From Acidobacteriota bacterium (GTDB lineage Bacteria > Acidobacteriota > Terriglobia > Terriglobales > Acidobacteriaceae): a stretch of 64,000 bases of DNA. A program made the translations under genes and the position numbers. Of the stretch, positions 17,807-26,405 are shown one piece after another (within the stretch, counting starts at the first letter, position 1; each line of letters starts with the position of its first letter). The stretch covers positions 1 through 64,000 of the forward strand of contig JABCZC010000006.1 of assembly GCA_013289875.1 (NCBI GenBank), written 5' to 3'. The notes under the pieces were generated by a model. It had not been told where the DNA came from. It saw nothing but the letters and a program-made list of their open reading frames with translations, and ran no database searches.

Positions 17807-18097
17807 AATAATGCACACTTGGCTCGGCATGAGTGCCGTGTCAACAACACATACGATGCCGTCTTCTTCATAAAAGTTGGCTATGCTGAAGGTCGATGCG
17901 CTAAAAGATGCAACTGGATGAGCGCTGCGACGATGAGTTTCGCTCCCAATCGCACGCCTCCCACTTCCGGAAGGAAAAAAAGTCAGGCAGAATGTTGAGC
18001 GCACACAATGTGGACCAAGCGGTTATCCTGTAAAGACTTCCGCTCACTTGCCGAGCCTCAAAATTCTGAGGCAGGCGAGCGGAGAATCACACCCACG

Positions 18098-18613
18098 ATG
18101 TCCACTTCCGCCTCCGTCCAAAAACACGCCCCCGTTTCAGCAAGCGAACGATGGATCGTGGCGATCGGTATCTGGAAGCTGCTCGAAGCCGCCCTCTTCA
18201 TTCTGCTGGGCATTGGAGCGCTCAAGCTTCTGCACACTGATCTTGTAGATATGGTGACGCGCTTCATCGTTGACCTGCGCTTCGATACAGAGGGCCGCTT
18301 CGCCAGCCTCATTCTCGAGAAGGTGGCGATGATCGATCCCCACCGGCTGAAACAGATCAGCCTCGCGATCTTCGCCGCCGCTGGCCTCCATCTTCTCGAA
18401 GGCATCGGACTGGTGCTCAGAAAAGTCTGGGCCGAGTACGTCACTCTCATCCTGACCGCGTCGTTTTTGCCGTGGGAGATTTTTGAAATCATCCGTCACG
18501 TCACATGGATCAAGATCGTACTTACGCTTCTGAATATTGCTGTTGTCGTCTACCTCGTTTTTTATGTTCAAATGAAAACGCGGCAGCGAAGAGAATGCGA
18601 GGGAGAGGAATGA
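18098..18613 (+). CDS. DUF2127 membrane protein
   Basis: A 171-aa protein with about four hydrophobic segments: AIGIWKLLEAALFILLGIGAL, ISLAIFAAAGLHLLEGIGLVL, YVTLILTASFLPWEIFEI and IVLTLLNIAVVVYLVFYV. The order and the tail LVFYVQMKTRQRR match DUF2127, a family of unknown function in bacterial inner membranes. ATG 18098 with GGAGAA upstream is preferred; the track start at 18008 adds 30 polar residues and stays possible. It stands alone between the frameshifted SRPBCC gene and the mraZ promoter region. Confidence 0.7.
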   Translation: MSTSASVQKHAPVSASERWIVAIGIWKLLEAALFILLGIGALKLLHTDLVDMVTRFIVDLRFDTEGRFASLILEKVAMIDPHRLKQISLAIFAAAGLHLLEGIGLVLRKVWAEYVTLILTASFLPWEIFEIIRHVTWIKIVLTLLNIAVVVYLVFYVQMKTRQRRECEGEE

Positions 18614-18827
18614 GCGATAAAAAATGCATGTATTATCGCCAAATTTTCGCCTTACCTTGAGTTCTCCAATCTGGCAAGGGCGTTCTTCAAACCTTGAACC
18701 AAAACAAGTAACACTGTATGTTGTGCCTCACGGCGATTCTCAGCGCAACAGGTTGATGTTTCCACAAGACATCCACCAATCCCCTCTGATTCCTTTGATT
18801 TAGCCCCGAAATCTCTTGTTTTTCCGC

Positions 18828-18856
18828 TTGGACACGGCTTATTCCTGCGCTACGAT
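18828..18856 (+). promoter_or_regulatory. dcw-cluster promoter (mraZ promoter)
   Basis: TTGGAC (18828-18833), an exact 17-base spacer and TACGAT (18851-18856) make a good sigma-70 promoter. It ends just before the MraZ-type operator repeats. The mraZ leader would be about 125 nt. The remainder of the 373-bp intergenic stretch upstream shows no other clear feature. Confidence 0.7.
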
Positions 18857-18857
18857 T

Positions 18858-18887
18858 GTGGTCGAAAGCGGTCAAAAGAGGTCCAAA
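18858..18887 (+). promoter_or_regulatory. MraZ-type operator: three 10-bp direct repeats
   Basis: GTGGTCGAAA, GCGGTCAAAA and GAGGTCCAAA follow each other without a gap, consensus GnGGTCnAAA, in register with one turn of the helix. MraZ proteins are known to repress their own operon by binding short direct repeats of this kind at the promoter. Here the repeats cover the likely transcription start. A degenerate fourth unit (AGGGAG) may follow. Confidence 0.75.
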
Positions 18888-18986
18888 AGGGAGTAACAAG
18901 CTTGCTTTTGGGTCAGATTAAATCCGACAGCACGACAGACAGGCAGAGTGGGCAGTCTGAGAGCGGTTTTGACCGAATGGGAATCG

Positions 18987-19421
18987 ATGTTCCGTGGAAA
19001 TCACCCAACCCGGGTTGACGAGAAAGGACGGCTCAAGCTGCCGGCCGACTTCAAGCGCGTGGTTGAGGAGAGATACGGAACGCAGTTTTACATCACCAGC
19101 CGCGATGGCAGGGACGCGGAGATTTATCCGATGCAGGAATGGGAAAAGTTCGAACAGAAGCTGGCTGAGATTCCCAATTTCAATCCTGCCAAGAAGAAGC
19201 TGTTGAATTACGTGAATTATTACGGCCAGACGACCGAGATGGATTCGCAGGGGCGGGTGCTGTTGCCGCAGATCCTGCGCGAGAAGACGAACACGTTGGG
19301 CGATGTGCTGGTGTTTGGCATGCAGACATTTTTAAAGGTCACCAACCGCGAGGCGTTTGTCGCCAGCCTCGAGCCGATGACCGAGGCGGACGAGCGGGAG
19401 CTCGAGAATTTCAAGCTGTAA
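18987..19421 (+). CDS. mraZ: Transcriptional regulator MraZ
   Basis: A 144-aa protein with two SpoVT/AbrB-like half-domains. The first is MFRGNHPTRVDEKGRLKLPA and the second TTEMDSQGRVLLPQILREK; each contains the D-x-x-G-R loop that defines MraZ. It forms a ring and binds repeated sites in the mraZ promoter, repressing the division and cell-wall cluster. ATG 18987 matches the universal MFRG start, while the track start at 18948 adds 13 residues. The operator repeats at 18858-18887 lie 100 bases upstream. rsmH follows after 20 bases. Confidence 0.95.
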   Translation: MFRGNHPTRVDEKGRLKLPADFKRVVEERYGTQFYITSRDGRDAEIYPMQEWEKFEQKLAEIPNFNPAKKKLLNYVNYYGQTTEMDSQGRVLLPQILREKTNTLGDVLVFGMQTFLKVTNREAFVASLEPMTEADERELENFKL

Positions 19422-19441
19422 CTACCCCCAAGGGGGAGCAC

Positions 19442-20350
19442 ATGAACGAGTATGAACGCCATGTGCCGGTTCTTTTACAACAAACGATCCGATACCTGAA
19501 TGTGCGCCGGGGCGGCACCTATGTAGACGCCACCCTGGGACTGGCAGGCCACTCGAGCGCAATTGCCCGCGAATTGGGGCCGCAAGGCAAGCTGATTGCC
19601 TTCGACCGCGATCCCGAAGCGATGGTTCTCGCAAGGCAGCAGCTCGATGCGCTGCGTAACGAGCTGGGAGCGGCCATGCCCGAGGTCATCCTGCACGATG
19701 TCGAGTTTTCGCAGGCAGGGGAGCGGTTGCAGCCGGCGAGTCTGGATGGATTGCTGGCCGACTTCGGAGCCAGCTCCATGCACTTCGACGATGCGCACAG
19801 AGGATTTAGTTTTCAGGCGGACGGGCCCTTGGACATGAGGATGAATCCTCGCCAGGGCGCGACCGCCGAACAAGTGGTAAACCAGGCCGGCGAAAAAGAG
19901 CTCGCCGATCTGATTTACGAATTCGGAGAGGAAAGGAGGTCGCGGAGAATCGCCAGAGCCATTGTCAGGGCCCGGCCGATTACGACGACGGCACAACTGG
20001 CCAGAATTGTAGCGGCCGCGGCCCCGGCGATGAAACACAAGGGCGCCCGGCATTTTCTGCATCCCGCAACGCGGACCTTTCAGGCTCTCCGAATTTACGT
20101 GAACGCCGAGTTGGAGGAAATAGGCGCGCTGCTCAAGGCAGCGCCGGGGCTTCTGAAGCCCGGAGGAAGGCTGGTCGTGATCAGCTTTCACTCTCTCGAA
20201 GACCGGCTGGCAAAAGATGCACTGCGCCAAGGCGCGCAGCAAGGTGCTTATGAAGTCCTCACGCGAAAGCCGGCAACGGCCGACGCCGAGGAAACGGATC
20301 GCAACCCGCGTTCCCGCAGCGCGAAGCTGAGGGCCGCGGAGAGAAAGTAG
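19442..20350 (+). CDS. rsmH: 16S rRNA (cytosine1402-N4)-methyltransferase
   Basis: The 302-aa protein begins HVPVLLQQTIRYLNVRRGG, with the SAM site YVDATLGLAGHSSAI and the catalytic-region DGLLADFGASSMHFDDAHRGFSF. It carries the usual inserted helical domain (TTAQLARIVAAAAP...GARHFLHPATRTFQALRIYVN) and ends GRLVVISFHSLEDRL...RSAKLRAAERK, all diagnostic of RsmH/MraW. It methylates N4 of C1402 in the ribosomal decoding site. ATG 19442 has GGGGGAG just upstream. That ribosome-binding site lies inside a small C5/G5 hairpin after the mraZ stop, so translation may be coupled to mraZ. Confidence 0.95.
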   Translation: MNEYERHVPVLLQQTIRYLNVRRGGTYVDATLGLAGHSSAIARELGPQGKLIAFDRDPEAMVLARQQLDALRNELGAAMPEVILHDVEFSQAGERLQPASLDGLLADFGASSMHFDDAHRGFSFQADGPLDMRMNPRQGATAEQVVNQAGEKELADLIYEFGEERRSRRIARAIVRARPITTTAQLARIVAAAAPAMKHKGARHFLHPATRTFQALRIYVNAELEEIGALLKAAPGLLKPGGRLVVISFHSLEDRLAKDALRQGAQQGAYEVLTRKPATADAEETDRNPRSRSAKLRAAERK

Positions 20351-20416
20351 CGAGTGATCAGTCACAGTCATCAGTGATTTTGACCGTCAACTGAACACTG
20401 GCAACGAACAACAGAA

Positions 20417-20510
20417 ATCGGGCCGGGTCGTCCCACCGCACCAAATGGCGAAAGTAAATCAAGACGAACCTCGTAATCTTCCCTCCTGTACTTAGCGACC
20501 CAGGCCCGGT
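20417..20510 (+). promoter_or_regulatory. Possible structured RNA between rsmH and ftsL
   Basis: The two ends can form a 14-pair stem with one bulged A (20417-20430 with 20496-20510, core GGGCCGGGTCG / CGACCCAGGCCC). Inside are nested pairings AAGTA/TACTT and ACGA/TCGT. The element sits 64 bases before the ftsL start. It matches no riboswitch class known to me; function unproven. Confidence 0.4.
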
Positions 20511-20573
20511 CGTAAGAGGGGAAAGCAACAGGTTTCTCACGTAAGCAATGGTACCCGCACTTAGGAGAAGATC

Positions 20574-21080
20574 ATGGCGACACAGGCATTCGCGGCGCCT
20601 AACAGCATCGGCCGCAACAGCTATGACCGGATCGTGGAACGCAACACGTCGCTAATGGCCGCCCAGCAGCGTTCGCGCCGCGGACCTACGCCGGAAGTCT
20701 TCTTCGTTAAGCGGTTCGACAATTCACGGATTGTAAAGGCCGCCGATCCGGAGCGCGTCAAGGAGATGCGCACCTTCGCCTGCGCCATGGCACTGCTCTT
20801 CGGCCTCATCATGATGTACGGCTGGCAGCACCTCAGCGCCATCGAATGCGGCTACCGCATCGAGTCGGAAAAACAGCAGTTTCTGCAGCTGGAAGAACAG
20901 AACCGCCAGCTTCGCCTCACCGAAGCGCAGCTGGGCGATCCGGCACGCATCGATCAGATGGCGCGTCAGCTTGGCTTGTCGGCTCCTCATCCCGGACAGG
21001 TCGTTCGCCCCGACGCTACCGCCGATCCGAATGCCCCGGCACTGGCTCAGGTCACGCCCATGCTTCCAGCTATTCGCTAG
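20574..21080 (+). CDS. ftsL: FtsL-like cell-division protein
   Basis: The layout of this 168-aa protein is that of FtsL: a basic cytoplasmic N-terminus (~66 aa), one transmembrane helix (TFACAMALLFGLIMMYGW, ~67-85), a periplasmic coiled coil (IESEKQQFLQLEEQNRQLRL) and the LGDPARIDQMARQLGL segment typical of FtsL/FtsB. The family bridges FtsB/FtsQ and the FtsWI synthase at the septum. The N- and C-terminal extensions make it longer than the E. coli protein (about 120 aa). AGGAGAAG precedes ATG 20574. Identity rests on position between rsmH and ftsI and on this layout, since FtsL diverges strongly. Confidence 0.8.
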   Translation: MATQAFAAPNSIGRNSYDRIVERNTSLMAAQQRSRRGPTPEVFFVKRFDNSRIVKAADPERVKEMRTFACAMALLFGLIMMYGWQHLSAIECGYRIESEKQQFLQLEEQNRQLRLTEAQLGDPARIDQMARQLGLSAPHPGQVVRPDATADPNAPALAQVTPMLPAIR

Positions 21081-21178
21081 TTCTAGTCTTTCGGGAGGGG
21101 ATCGCCGCCGCAGTGAAGAGTCTTTCATTTTCTCCCGCCATCCCTTCCTCGGTTTCGAAAACAGGAGTCGTCACGCCC

Positions 21179-23458
21179 ATGAACCGCATGCGCGTGCTCA
21201 ACCTTCTCCTCCTGTTTCTCTTCTGGTCAGTCTTGATTTGCGGCCGTCTCGTGTGGCTGCAGGTTTTTCGCCATCAGGAGTTCGTCGAGCGCGCCGCGAA
21301 GCAGCAGCAGCGCGGTTTTGAGGTGGCTCCACGCCGCGGCGTTCTCTACGACCGCAACCTGCACGAACTGGCCATGACCGTGTTTGTGGACTCGGTCTAC
21401 GCGGTGCCCTCCGAAATCGGCGCGGACAGGCCGCAGACTGCCGCCGCTCTCGCGAAGATCGTTCACACCGATCCTACTGACAGCTTCACTTCTGAGCAGC
21501 AGATCCTTGCTCGCCTGAACGCCTCTCGCAACTTCGCATGGGTCGCGCGCAAGCAGGACGCGGCGATCATCGACAAGGTAAAAGCGCTGAATCTGCACGG
21601 TGTCTACGTTCAAAATGAATTCAAGCGCTTCTATCCGGATAACCAGATTGCCGCCCAGGTCCTCGGCTACGTCGGCATCGACGACAACGGATTGGGCGGC
21701 CTGGAGCAGAATTTCGACGAAGACCTGCATGGCACACCGGGACGCATGTTGACCGCTCTGGACGCGCGCAGGCATGTGCTGGGCAGCGAAGAACGCGAAC
21801 CGCTCCCCGGCGAAAATCTCGTCCTCACCATCGACGAGAACATTCAGTTCATGGCCGAGAAGGCCCTGGATCTCAACATGGAGCGGACACACGCACAATA
21901 CGGCACGATCGTGATCCAGGATCCGCACACCGGGCAGATTCTTGCTCTTGCTGTCCGCCCTACCTTCAATCCGAATGATTTCCGCCATGCAACGACAAAT
22001 CTGCTGAAAAATCACGCCGTAAGCGATGTCTACGAGCCCGGTTCCACATTCAAGCCGGTGACCTATGCGGCGGCGCTAGAAGAAAAAGCTATCACTCCGG
22101 ACACCATGGTGGATTGCGGTGGCGGCGCGCTCAGCATCGCCGGCCACACCGTCCACGATGCTCCCGGTGAGCATTTTGGGATGCTTCCGGCATGGAAGGC
22201 CCTTGCGGTTTCAAGCAACGTCTGCGCTATCCGTGTAGGCGAACGCGTGGGTCCCGAGCACCTCTACAAATACATCCGTGCATTTGGCTTTGGTGACCGC
22301 AGCGGCATTGAGCTCCCCGCCGAAACAAGAGGATTGCTGGAACCATTGAAGCACTGGGGCCCGGCCACGATGGGCGCTGTTCCCATGGGCCAGGAAATCG
22401 CTGTTACGCCCATCCAGATCGCCACCATGGTTTCCACTATGGCCAATGGCGGAGTCTACCTGCCTCCTCACATCCTTCTGGAAAGCACGGAACAGATGAA
22501 GGGCGATCCAAGGCTGAAGCCTGCGGTTTTTCATCCTGAGAACAGCTTGCCCGAACAATTGCCGGAGGGCGCGCACCGCGTGGTTTCGGAACTGACTGCG
22601 GCCGAGATGCGAAAGATGATGCAGGATGTAGTGCTCATGGGCACCGCGCACGGCGCCGTTCATCTAAACGGATACAGCGCGGCAGGCAAGACCGGGACGG
22701 CACAGAAGATTGATCCCCGCACCCACACGTATTCGAAGACTAACTTCGTCGCCTCGTTCGTTGGATTCGCCCCGGTCAACAATCCCGCTATCACGATCGC
22801 CGTTGTGATGGATTCGCCCGACCACGCCTTTCATTTTGGAGCGCAGGCCAGCGCGCCCGTTTTCCAGGATCTGGCACAACAAATACTGGAATACCTCGGC
22901 GTTCCGCACGACGAGCCCATGCTGTCTCCAGGATTAAAGCCGATAATGCAGGTCGCAGATGAAGACGTGCCCGCGGAGAACGTGGATGACCTCGATTCGC
23001 TCTTCGCCGAAGTGAACAATCTGCCCGCCGACGACCCCTTGCGTGCAGGCCCACCTGCGCAGACTCGCCTGCCTGAGTCGAAAGACGACAATGCGTCGCA
23101 GCCACTCGATCAAAAGCCGGCAGTGCCACCCCATTCGTCGCCCACGGTCGCGTCCGTGGACCTGCAATCACAACCTCAACCCGCGTTGCAGCCCGCGCCA
23201 GCATTGATCGCGCAGGCAACCCCACCCGGCAAGCCGCCATCCTTATCGTCTGACAGAGGCTCTGTGATTGTGGCTTCCGGTGCCCGTGTCGCCGTGCCGT
23301 CTTTCGCAGGCGAGCCCATCCGCAAGGTCATCGAGCAGGCCGGCGGAGTCGGCCTTGGAGTCCAGGTGTTGGGCACCGGGATCGCACGCGGACAGGCCCC
23401 TGCCGCCGGCACGATGGTTCCCGCCGGCACCGAGGTCGTCGTACGATTCGGGCGCTGA
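21179..23458 (+). CDS. ftsI: Septal peptidoglycan transpeptidase (PBP3/FtsI) with PASTA domain
   Basis: A class B penicillin-binding protein of 759 aa. The N-terminal anchor is VLNLLLLFLFWSVLICGRLV, followed by a PBP dimerisation domain starting APRRGVLYDRN. The transpeptidase motifs are SxxK in YEPGSTFKPV (~288), SSN in VSSNVCAIRVG (~344) and KTG in AAGKTGTAQKI (~502). After residue ~590 a Pro/Gln-rich linker of roughly 100 residues leads to one PASTA domain (~694-759, VAVPSFAGEPIRKVIEQAGG). It cross-links septal peptidoglycan. ATG 21179 with AGGAG 11 bases upstream is preferred; GTG 21113 behind GGAGGGG is an alternative. The track start at 20846 lies inside ftsL. Confidence 0.93.
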   Translation: MNRMRVLNLLLLFLFWSVLICGRLVWLQVFRHQEFVERAAKQQQRGFEVAPRRGVLYDRNLHELAMTVFVDSVYAVPSEIGADRPQTAAALAKIVHTDPTDSFTSEQQILARLNASRNFAWVARKQDAAIIDKVKALNLHGVYVQNEFKRFYPDNQIAAQVLGYVGIDDNGLGGLEQNFDEDLHGTPGRMLTALDARRHVLGSEEREPLPGENLVLTIDENIQFMAEKALDLNMERTHAQYGTIVIQDPHTGQILALAVRPTFNPNDFRHATTNLLKNHAVSDVYEPGSTFKPVTYAAALEEKAITPDTMVDCGGGALSIAGHTVHDAPGEHFGMLPAWKALAVSSNVCAIRVGERVGPEHLYKYIRAFGFGDRSGIELPAETRGLLEPLKHWGPATMGAVPMGQEIAVTPIQIATMVSTMANGGVYLPPHILLESTEQMKGDPRLKPAVFHPENSLPEQLPEGAHRVVSELTAAEMRKMMQDVVLMGTAHGAVHLNGYSAAGKTGTAQKIDPRTHTYSKTNFVASFVGFAPVNNPAITIAVVMDSPDHAFHFGAQASAPVFQDLAQQILEYLGVPHDEPMLSPGLKPIMQVADEDVPAENVDDLDSLFAEVNNLPADDPLRAGPPAQTRLPESKDDNASQPLDQKPAVPPHSSPTVASVDLQSQPQPALQPAPALIAQATPPGKPPSLSSDRGSVIVASGARVAVPSFAGEPIRKVIEQAGGVGLGVQVLGTGIARGQAPAAGTMVPAGTEVVVRFGR

Positions 23459-23508
23459 GCCTTCGCGGTTTTCCGCTTCCTGCCACCGTAGAATAGACGT
23501 GGTTCACT

Positions 23509-25017
23509 ATGCAGATCGAAGAGATTTTGCAGGGAGTTGAGTGTCTCCGGCGTTCAGGTGCGAGCGCCAATATCACCGGCGTTGAGTATGACTCGCGCCG
23601 CGTCGCCCCCGGTTCGCTCTTTGTCGCCATACAGGGCGAGACGACGGACGGCAATCTCTACGTCAAGAACGCAATCGACAAGGGTGCTGTGGCCGTCGTC
23701 ACCGATTCATCAGCAACTTTCAACGACCTCGCGCTTAATCACCCGCATATCGCAATCGCTGAAGTTGCACGTGGACGCAACGCTCTCGCGTCGATCGCGG
23801 CGAACTTCTTCTCGCATCCGGAAAAGCAACTCGCTTTATGCGGCGTGACAGGTACAAACGGCAAAACCACAACCGCCTTCCTGCTCGACGCGATGCTGAA
23901 CCACGCAGGCCGCAAGACCGTTCTGGTCGGAACCATCGAGTACCACGTGGCCGGCACAGTTCGCAATTCGCCTCACACTACCCCCGAGTCGCGCGATTTG
24001 CTCGAGCTCCTTCGCGATGGCGCGGACGCCGGAGCCACCGAGGCAGTAATGGAAGTCTCTTCGCACGCCCTCGCCCAGGGCCGTGTTCACGGCCTGCCCT
24101 TTGATGTGGCCATCTTTACCAACCTCACTCGCGACCACCTCGATTTTCACGGCACCATGGAGAACTACTTTGCGGCGAAGCGAAAACTTTTCGACGGCAG
24201 CCTGGTGACTCCTCCACGCGTTGCGGTTGTAAATATCGAAGATCCATTTGGTGCGCAGTTGGCGTCGGTTGCCCGCGAAGTCGGCTCGGAGATCTTCTCC
24301 TACGGCATCGGAGTAGGCGACTTCCGTGCGGGACGCATTCAGATGGCAGCCGGAGGCATGCGCTTCATGCTGGAATCCCCCGCGGGAAGCGTGCAGATTG
24401 AAACACGGCTCACCGGCAGAGTGAATGTCTACAATCTGTTGGCTGCTTCCGCTGCGGCATTTGCGCGCGGCTTGTCGCTGGAAGAGATTCACGCCGGCGT
24501 TGCATCTCTCCAGTGCGTCCCCGGAAGATTCCAGACCGTCGGCATGGGCCAACCCTTTACTGTTGTCGTCGACTACGCGCACACCGACGACGCCCTCCGC
24601 AATCTCACAAGCCTGGCTCGGGAATTCGTAACCGTTACGGGTGGAAAAGTAATCACCGTCTTCGGGTGCGGAGGCGATCGCGACAAAACCAAGCGCCCGC
24701 TCATGGGCCGCGCCGCAGGAGAGGGAAGCGATATCGTCGTTCTCACCTCGGACAACCCCCGCAGCGAGGATCCGCAAGCGATTCTTTGCGACGTGTTGCC
24801 GGGTCTTGAGATGACTGACGCACAATTCGTAACAGAAGTTGATCGATATCGCGCCATCCGCATGACTCTCAAAGCTGCCAAGCCCGGCGATATCATCCTC
24901 ATCGCGGGCAAGGGTCACGAAAAGACGCAGACGCTAAAAAATGGAACTATTCCTTTCGATGACGCTGAGGTTGCCGCAACCATCTTGAACGAATTGCAAG
25001 CGAGAGTGAAAGCATGA
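23509..25017 (+). CDS. murE: UDP-MurNAc-L-Ala-D-Glu:meso-DAP ligase
   Basis: This 502-aa Mur ligase has an N-terminal UDP-binding domain with GVEYDSRRVAPGSLFVAIQG, a P-loop GVTGTNGKTTTAFLL near residue 112, and a central part with DYAHTDDALRNLTSL. The C-terminal domain carries DNPRSEDP near 415; DNPR selects meso-diaminopimelate rather than lysine, which fits a Gram-negative-type wall. It adds the third residue of the stem peptide in the cytoplasm, using ATP. No strong SD precedes ATG 23509. The gene lies 50 bases after ftsI and overlaps murF by ATGA. Confidence 0.95.
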   Translation: MQIEEILQGVECLRRSGASANITGVEYDSRRVAPGSLFVAIQGETTDGNLYVKNAIDKGAVAVVTDSSATFNDLALNHPHIAIAEVARGRNALASIAANFFSHPEKQLALCGVTGTNGKTTTAFLLDAMLNHAGRKTVLVGTIEYHVAGTVRNSPHTTPESRDLLELLRDGADAGATEAVMEVSSHALAQGRVHGLPFDVAIFTNLTRDHLDFHGTMENYFAAKRKLFDGSLVTPPRVAVVNIEDPFGAQLASVAREVGSEIFSYGIGVGDFRAGRIQMAAGGMRFMLESPAGSVQIETRLTGRVNVYNLLAASAAAFARGLSLEEIHAGVASLQCVPGRFQTVGMGQPFTVVVDYAHTDDALRNLTSLAREFVTVTGGKVITVFGCGGDRDKTKRPLMGRAAGEGSDIVVLTSDNPRSEDPQAILCDVLPGLEMTDAQFVTEVDRYRAIRMTLKAAKPGDIILIAGKGHEKTQTLKNGTIPFDDAEVAATILNELQARVKA

Positions 25018-26405
25018 AGCTCGATCTCCACGAGATAGCCCAGTGGTCCAGCGCGGAGCTGCCTCACTCGGAAGCGAGTCTGGCCGCAACCGGCTATTCC
25101 ATCGACTCACGCACGCTCCAGAGCGGCGACCTGTTTTTCGCCGTCAAGGGCGAGCGCTTCGACGGACATGACTTCGTCGCGGCTGGGTTTCATCGCGGAG
25201 CAGTCGCCGCTGTCGTGGCGCGGGGCAAACTGACCGCGCTGCCGGAAGAGGCAGGCAAGCATCCCCTGCTCATCGTGGACGATCCACTCGCCGCGCTGCA
25301 GCAGCTCGCAATGGCGGTGCGGCGGCATTGGGCCAGGCGTGTCGTAGCCATCACCGGCTCAGCCGGTAAAACAACGACCAAGGAGGCCATTGCCAAAGTT
25401 CTCAGCGCGCGCTTCTCTGTGCTCAAGTCGCAGGGCAATCTGAACAATGCTTTTGGCCTGCCGTTGCAGCTGCTCAAGCTTGAGCAGCACCACGAAGCTG
25501 CTGTGATTGAGGTGGGCATGTCGAGCGCCGGAGAAATTGCCGCTCTCGCCCGCATCGCAACGCCCGACTGGGGCGTCGTCACCAATGTAGGAAATGCCCA
25601 TGCCGAATTCTTTGCCGATGGAATCGCCGGCATCGCACGCGCCAAATATGAACTCGTCGAAGCGCTGCCCGCGCACGGAGTTGCCTTTCTCAATTGCGAC
25701 GATGCGTATGTTTCGCAATTCGGTCGCGACTTTCGTGGCAAGGCCGTCTACTTTGGCCGGGGTCCGTGCTCCGATCCGCGGGCTGAGGCGATCGAATCCC
25801 TTGGCACTGACGGCCAGCGTATCGGAATACGCGCGGGCGACGCGCACGCGACCCTTCATCTGCATTTGCTAGGCGAGCACAATGTCTCGAACGTGCTTGC
25901 CGCAATCGCCGTAGGCATGGAAGCTGGTATCCCGGTCGAAGTCTGCTGCGATGCTCTCGCCGAACTGCGTCCCGAAGACAAGCGCGGACAGATCACTAAG
26001 GTGCGCGGCGCGACAATCATCAACGACAGTTACAATTCCAATCCCGAAGCCTTAAGAGCCATGATCAGCACGCTGGCCTCAATGAGTGTCTCAGATGGTG
26101 GCCGGCGCATTCTGGTCGCCGGCGAAATGCTCGAACTCGGATCGGAATCGGCCGCACTTCATGCCTCCAGTGGGAAGGCTGCCGCAGACGCCGGCATCGA
26201 CATCGTTATAGGAGTTCGCGGCCATGCGATTCATATCGTTGAAGCAGCGTCCCAGACTCAAGCCATTTACTGCGACTCGCCCGACCTGGCCGGACAATGG
26301 TTGCGCGAACAGCTGCGTCCCGGCGATATTGTCCTGCTCAAGGCTTCGCGCGGAGTCAGGCTTGAAAGAACCCTCGATGTTATTCAGGAAACCGGCGGAG
26401 TCTGA
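25014..26405 (+). CDS. murF: UDP-MurNAc-tripeptide:D-Ala-D-Ala ligase
   Basis: A 463-aa Mur ligase. Seen are the N-terminal YSIDSRTLQSGDLFFAVKGERFDGHDF, the P-loop ITGSAGKTTTKEAIAKVL near residue 116, and the MurF central motif NDSYNSNPEALRAMI. It completes the UDP-MurNAc-pentapeptide by adding D-Ala-D-Ala. The start ATG overlaps the murE stop (ATGA), so the two are translationally coupled. It is the last dcw gene here: its 3' end overlaps the convergent amidase by 22 bases, and mraY, murD, ftsW, murG, murC, ftsQ, ftsA and ftsZ do not follow. Confidence 0.95.
   Translation: MKLDLHEIAQWSSAELPHSEASLAATGYSIDSRTLQSGDLFFAVKGERFDGHDFVAAGFHRGAVAAVVARGKLTALPEEAGKHPLLIVDDPLAALQQLAMAVRRHWARRVVAITGSAGKTTTKEAIAKVLSARFSVLKSQGNLNNAFGLPLQLLKLEQHHEAAVIEVGMSSAGEIAALARIATPDWGVVTNVGNAHAEFFADGIAGIARAKYELVEALPAHGVAFLNCDDAYVSQFGRDFRGKAVYFGRGPCSDPRAEAIESLGTDGQRIGIRAGDAHATLHLHLLGEHNVSNVLAAIAVGMEAGIPVEVCCDALAELRPEDKRGQITKVRGATIINDSYNSNPEALRAMISTLASMSVSDGGRRILVAGEMLELGSESAALHASSGKAAADAGIDIVIGVRGHAIHIVEAASQTQAIYCDSPDLAGQWLREQLRPGDIVLLKASRGVRLERTLDVIQETGGV

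Noticed and set aside
17654-18004. 116-aa minus-strand ORF upstream of the SRPBCC gene
   Set aside because: It runs through the terminator hairpin at 17772-17806 and the SRPBCC start; no motif. The segment is more likely a transcript leader, if anything.
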